A stretch of 64,000 bases of DNA, taken from NCBI RefSeq assembly GCF_041893525.1, contig NZ_CP169068.1; one strand, written 5' to 3'. Shown here piece by piece: positions 60,976-64,000 of the stretch. The notes under the pieces were generated by a model. It saw only the letters and a program-made list of their open reading frames with translations. It was not told the origin of the DNA and did not search any database. The translations under genes were made by a program, and so were the position numbers. Each line of letters begins with the position of its first letter. The stretch's first letter is position 1. This stretch comes from Phaeobacter bryozoorum. Lineage in GTDB: Bacteria > Pseudomonadota > Alphaproteobacteria > Rhodobacterales > Rhodobacteraceae.

Positions 60976-62007
60976 TCAGTCGGCGAGGTGAATGACGCGT
61001 TTGCCAAAGGCCTCGCCTCTCAGGAGACCAACGAATGCGGCGGGCGCTTGTTCCAGACCTTCGATCATTTCCTCGCGGTATTTCACTTTGCCGTCCTGTA
61101 CCCAGCCGGTCATCTGCTTGGCGAACTCCGGGTAGAGGTGGCCGAAATCGTCAAAGACAATGAAGCCGCGCATGGTGATGCGCTTGCGCAGCAGCTGGCC
61201 CATCAGATAGTTCATCCGGTCGGGGCCTTCGGGCAGGGCGGTGGCATTATACTGGGAGATGAGGCCGCAGAGCGGGATCCGAGCCGAGGGGTTCAACAGC
61301 GGCATCACCGCATCGAAGACTGCACCGCCGACGTTCTCGAAATAGATGTCGATGCCATCCGGGACCGCCTTGGCGAGATCGTCGGCAAAGCTATCAGTCT
61401 TGTAATCTATGCAGGCATCAAAGCCCAAAGTGTCGACGACATGCTGGCATTTTTCGGCCCCGCCGGCGATGCCGACAACGCGCAAACCGAGGATCTTGCC
61501 GATCTGGCCAACGGTCGCGCCCACGGGTCCGCTGGCGCCTGCGACCACCAGTGTTTCGCCTTCCTTTGGCTGCCCGATCTGGGTGAGACCCGCCCAGGCG
61601 GTGAGACCGGGCATGCCCAGAACACCAAGCGCCCAGGAGGGGTTCTGCGGGGTCTTGCCCATATTGATGGTGAGGGTGCCATCAGACAGTGCATAGTCCT
61701 GCCAGCCGCCGAAGGCGACAACCCAGTCGCCCGGTTCGTACCCTTGAAGGTTGGAGGTCACGACCTGGGCAACGGTGCCGCCCACCATGACCTCTCCGAT
61801 TTCGACCGGAGCGGCATAAGACGGGGCGCTGCTCATCCGGCCGCGCATGTAGGGGTCCAGCGACAGGTATTCGTTGCGCAGCAGCATCTGGCCTTCGCCG
61901 GGGGTCGGGATGTCGCTGGTTTCCAGGCGCAGGGTGCTGTCGGTCGGCTCACCCTTGGGGCGCTCTGCGAGGACGAATTTGCGGTTGGTGCTGTCGGACT
62001 GTGGCAT
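60976..62007 (-). CDS. NADP-dependent oxidoreductase, CurA/MDR family
   Basis: 343-residue medium-chain dehydrogenase/reductase without zinc ligands. N-terminal GroES-like domain (DPYMRGRMSSAPSYAAPVEIGEVM) and a Rossmann domain with the NADP loop GASGPVGATVGQIGKILGLRVVGIAGG (about residues 155-180). YFENVGGAVFDAVMP follows. Resembles curcumin/leukotriene B4 dehydrogenase-type enone reductases. Controlled by the divergent-side TetR protein through a palindrome directly upstream (62037). Likely a detoxification operon with the DJ-1 gene. Confidence 0.88.
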   Translation of the reverse strand: MPQSDSTNRKFVLAERPKGEPTDSTLRLETSDIPTPGEGQMLLRNEYLSLDPYMRGRMSSAPSYAAPVEIGEVMVGGTVAQVVTSNLQGYEPGDWVVAFGGWQDYALSDGTLTINMGKTPQNPSWALGVLGMPGLTAWAGLTQIGQPKEGETLVVAGASGPVGATVGQIGKILGLRVVGIAGGAEKCQHVVDTLGFDACIDYKTDSFADDLAKAVPDGIDIYFENVGGAVFDAVMPLLNPSARIPLCGLISQYNATALPEGPDRMNYLMGQLLRKRITMRGFIVFDDFGHLYPEFAKQMTGWVQDGKVKYREEMIEGLEQAPAAFVGLLRGEAFGKRVIHLAD

Positions 62008-62036
62008 GGGATGGTTCCTCTCTGATGAAGTTGCGA

Positions 62037-62055
62037 ACTAGACCGATCGTCTAGT
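62037..62055. promoter_or_regulatory. Palindromic operator upstream of the reductase
   Basis: ACTAGACCGATCGTCTAGT: 7-bp arms ACTAGAC/GTCTAGT around CGATC, 30 bp before the reductase start. It matches a second copy at 62684 that differs only at one central base, so it is very likely the binding site of the TetR protein between them. Confidence 0.75.
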
Positions 62056-62080
62056 GGTTGGAAAATTTTTTTGGCGCGGA

Positions 62081-62677
62081 TCAGCTCTGCGGTGGTGGGA
62101 GCATGATCAGGGTCTGGGACATGGCGGTTTCAACCGGCGCGCCGTCCTGGGACAGATGTGCCATGAGGCTGGCGCCCAGCCAGATCTGGTAGAGGGTTGT
62201 GGCGGTCTGGTCGGGATCGACACTGGTGGCCAAAGACCCATCCGCCTGCGCGCCGCGAAGGCAGTCGGACAGGCGGGCGACGATCGATTCAACGCCGTGT
62301 TGCAGGATCGCGCGCATGTCGGCGGACAGATCGGACACTTCTGCTGCTAGCTTCACGATCAGGCATTTCTGCTCTGCGTTGCCGGAGATCTGGCGATCTT
62401 TCCAGCAGCGGAAATAGCCCAGCACCTGATCCCGCCCCGATTGTTCGGGATCATTCAGCGTGTGCCGGAGCTCCAGCCGATATTGATCAACATAGTGGCG
62501 CAGGAGCGCGCAGCCATAATCCTCTTTCGAGGCGAAATAGTGATAGAAGGAGCCTTTGGGCACCTGCGCCGTGCTCAGCAGCTCGGTCAGGCCAACCGAG
62601 GTGTAGCCGCGCTGTGCGGTCAGCTTGCGGCCGGTGTCCAGAATTTGCAGGCGTGTCTCACTCATGACGCTAGACAT
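62081..62677 (-). CDS. TetR/AcrR family transcriptional regulator
   Basis: Up to 198 residues. N-terminal HTH: ETRLQILDTGRKLTAQRGYTSVGLTELLSTAQVPKGSFYHYFASKEDYGCALL, with the canonical K-G-S-F-Y-H-Y-F-x-S-K-E helix. C-terminal ligand domain helical, containing NAEQKCLIVKLAAEVSDLSADM. Two Met codons (62677 and 62665) are possible starts. Palindromes on both sides fit autorepression and repression of the downstream reductase-DJ-1 pair. Confidence 0.92.
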   Translation of the reverse strand: MSSVMSETRLQILDTGRKLTAQRGYTSVGLTELLSTAQVPKGSFYHYFASKEDYGCALLRHYVDQYRLELRHTLNDPEQSGRDQVLGYFRCWKDRQISGNAEQKCLIVKLAAEVSDLSADMRAILQHGVESIVARLSDCLRGAQADGSLATSVDPDQTATTLYQIWLGASLMAHLSQDGAPVETAMSQTLIMLPPPQS

Positions 62678-62683
62678 AAGCTG

Positions 62684-62702
62684 ACTAGACCGATTGTCTA
62701 GT
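62684..62702. promoter_or_regulatory. Palindromic operator upstream of the TetR gene
   Basis: ACTAGACCGATTGTCTAGT, the second copy of the motif at 62037. It lies just upstream of the TetR start, as expected for autoregulation. Confidence 0.75.
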
Positions 62703-62751
62703 GGCGCTTACAGAATTATTTCTGCGGCGGATCAAACCTGCTGAAAATGCG

Positions 62752-62779
62752 ACAAGGCCCCGCGATTGCGGGGCCTTGT
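62752..62779 (-). terminator. Hairpin terminator after alanine dehydrogenase
   Basis: ACAAGGCCCCGC and its exact complement GCGGGGCCTTGT around a 4-nt loop, 30 bp past the ald stop codon. Only a short T-rich stretch follows, so confidence is moderate. Confidence 0.6.
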
Positions 62780-62808
62780 TCAGGCTGATGCCAAGTGTGA
62801 GGGAGGTG

Positions 62809-63924
62809 TTACTTGATCATCAGTTGTGGGGAGACGACGTCGATACCCAGTGCCTTGCCGACGGCGAAATAGGTCAGCTTGCCCGCGTGGACGTTCAGAC
62901 CGTTCAGCAGGTGCGGATCATCGGCGCAGGCCTGTTTCCATCCTTTGTTGGCGAGGTTCAGCATGAAGGGCAGGGTCGCATTGCCCAGGGCCTGGGTCGA
63001 GGTGCGCGCGACGGCGCCCGGCATGTTGGCCACGCAGTAGTGCATGATGCCGTCGACTTCGTAGATCGGGTCGGCGTGGGTGGTGGCTCTGGAGGTCTCG
63101 AAGCAGCCGCCCTGGTCGATAGCGACGTCGACCAGAACCGCACCCGGCTTCATCTCGCTGAGCTGTGCACGGGAGACCAGTTTCGGCGCCGCGGCACCGG
63201 GGATCAGAACCGCACCGATCACCATATCGGCGTCACGGACCAGCTCAGCGGTGGCACCAGCGGTGGAATACTGGTTCTTGAAGTCGCGACCGAAGACATC
63301 GTCGAGGTACTTCAGGCGTGTGAGCGACCGGTCGAGAATAGTGACATCTGCGCCCATGCCCGCAGCGATCTTGGCCGCATGGGTGCCGACCACACCGCCG
63401 CCGATCACAACAACCTTGGCGGGGGCCACGCCGGGCACGCCGCCCATCAGAACGCCACGGCCACCGTTTGCCTTTTGCAGGGTGTATGCGCCAACCTGCG
63501 GGGCCAGACGGCCGGCCACTTCGGACATCGGCGCCAGCAGCGGCAGGCCGCCACGGTCGTCGGTCACGGTTTCATAGGCGATGGCGGTACAGCCGCTTTC
63601 CAGAAGGTCCTTTGTCTGCTCCGGATCGGGGGCCAGGTGCAGATAAGTGAACAGCAGCTGGCCTTCGCGCAGCATCTTGCGCTCAACGGCCTGGGGTTCC
63701 TTGACCTTCACGATCATGTCGGCGGTCGCGAAGATCTCTTCGGCGGTGTCGATGATGGCGGCACCAGCGGCGACGTAATCCTCATCGGTGAAACCTGCAC
63801 CCATGCCAGCACCGGCCTGGATCAGGACAGAATGTCCGTGGTTAACGGCTTCACGGGCGGCGTCCGGCGTCATGCCGACGCGGAATTCCTGCGGCTTGAT
63901 CTCTGTGGGGCATCCGATTTTCAT
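62809..63924 (-). CDS. ald: Alanine dehydrogenase
   Basis: 371-residue NAD-dependent enzyme that reversibly deaminates L-alanine to pyruvate and ammonia. Family residues are seen: EIKPQEFRVGMTP (substrate Arg), MIVKVKEPQ (Lys), TYLHLAPD (catalytic His), the NAD loop VVIGGGVVGTHAAKIAAGMGADVTILDRS, and VDVAIDQGGCFETS with the catalytic Asp. The length is exact for the family. Starts at ATG 63924 with GGAGG upstream (GTAGGAGGAGTG). Its nearness to the D-amino-acid operon and the malyl-CoA lyase fits general amino-acid use, though it is a separate transcript. Confidence 0.96.
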   Translation of the reverse strand: MKIGCPTEIKPQEFRVGMTPDAAREAVNHGHSVLIQAGAGMGAGFTDEDYVAAGAAIIDTAEEIFATADMIVKVKEPQAVERKMLREGQLLFTYLHLAPDPEQTKDLLESGCTAIAYETVTDDRGGLPLLAPMSEVAGRLAPQVGAYTLQKANGGRGVLMGGVPGVAPAKVVVIGGGVVGTHAAKIAAGMGADVTILDRSLTRLKYLDDVFGRDFKNQYSTAGATAELVRDADMVIGAVLIPGAAAPKLVSRAQLSEMKPGAVLVDVAIDQGGCFETSRATTHADPIYEVDGIMHYCVANMPGAVARTSTQALGNATLPFMLNLANKGWKQACADDPHLLNGLNVHAGKLTYFAVGKALGIDVVSPQLMIK

Positions 63925-64000
63925 GTAATCACTCCTCCTACATGCTTGCGCTATTGTGCCGCAGGCGCAGTGAAAAGTGCTTCTTTTTTGGGCAGATTAA

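Noticed and set aside
60250..62025. 591-codon plus-strand frame opposite the DJ-1 and CurA-like genes
   Set aside because: It spans two genuine genes and an intergenic gap in antisense, with no family features.

Overview
The window is high-GC alphaproteobacterial chromosome, most likely from the Roseobacter group of Rhodobacteraceae (Phaeobacter/Ruegeria/Leisingera type). Pointers are a TRAP transporter, an RTX protein ending in a Hint_2 domain, a malyl-CoA lyase, the FYDLN-acid protein beside tRNA-Ala, a DgcN/DgcA/D-aminotransferase cluster, and an ATP-dependent zinc protease/RimK/aspartoacylase operon. This placement is inferred from gene content, not from a marker phylogeny.

Left backbone (1-19.5 kb): a TRAP transporter (dctP partial, dctM, dctQ) is divergent from an RpiR regulator, with three pseudo-palindromic candidate operators between them. 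Next come a paraquat-inducible (MCE) lipid-transport operon (two half-size pqiA genes, pqiB, pqiC), a GlxA-type regulator divergent from a RidA protein, a cupin and a membrane-anchored M20 peptidase. These are followed by the zinc protease-rimK-desuccinylase operon, an AraC/SDR pair, and a 959-aa RTX protein with a Hint domain and an internal 126-residue duplication.

Accessory region (about 19.5-49.6 kb): a Tn7-like tnsA-tnsB-tnsC-tniQ operon lies next to a Ner-like regulator and an unknown HTH-like protein. Its tnsB is frameshifted just after the catalytic Glu. Then come an IS110 remnant, a DMT and a LysE exporter divergent from an Lrp regulator, a GNAT enzyme, a serine resolvase and an IS91-type element with its own tyrosine recombinase. 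The centre is a three-gene operon of about 8.3 kb on the minus strand. It encodes a PD-(D/E)XK nuclease-STAND ATPase (1298 aa), an HNH/zinc-NACHT ATPase with a long helical C-terminus (1241 aa) and a 215-aa protein. By architecture it is a candidate anti-phage (NLR-like/Avs-like) defence locus, and I consider it the main find here. It is followed by two unknown genes, an IS3 copy flanked by two unrelated truncated genes, an HNH-like protein, and a 633-aa tyrosine integrase lying against tRNA-Ala(GGC), the probable attachment site of the island.

Right backbone (49.6-64 kb): the FYDLN-acid protein, a YgjP-type metallopeptidase, a GntR regulator, accA, an AraC-GyrI regulator, a second LysE/Lrp pair, a frameshifted Asp/Glu racemase-like gene and mcl1 lead into a dgcN-dgcA-D-aminotransferase operon for D-amino-acid use. 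After these come a DJ-1/PfpI protein, a CurA-like reductase with a TetR regulator and two matching palindromic operators, and alanine dehydrogenase.

All functional calls come from reading motifs and family resemblance by eye; no database search was run.
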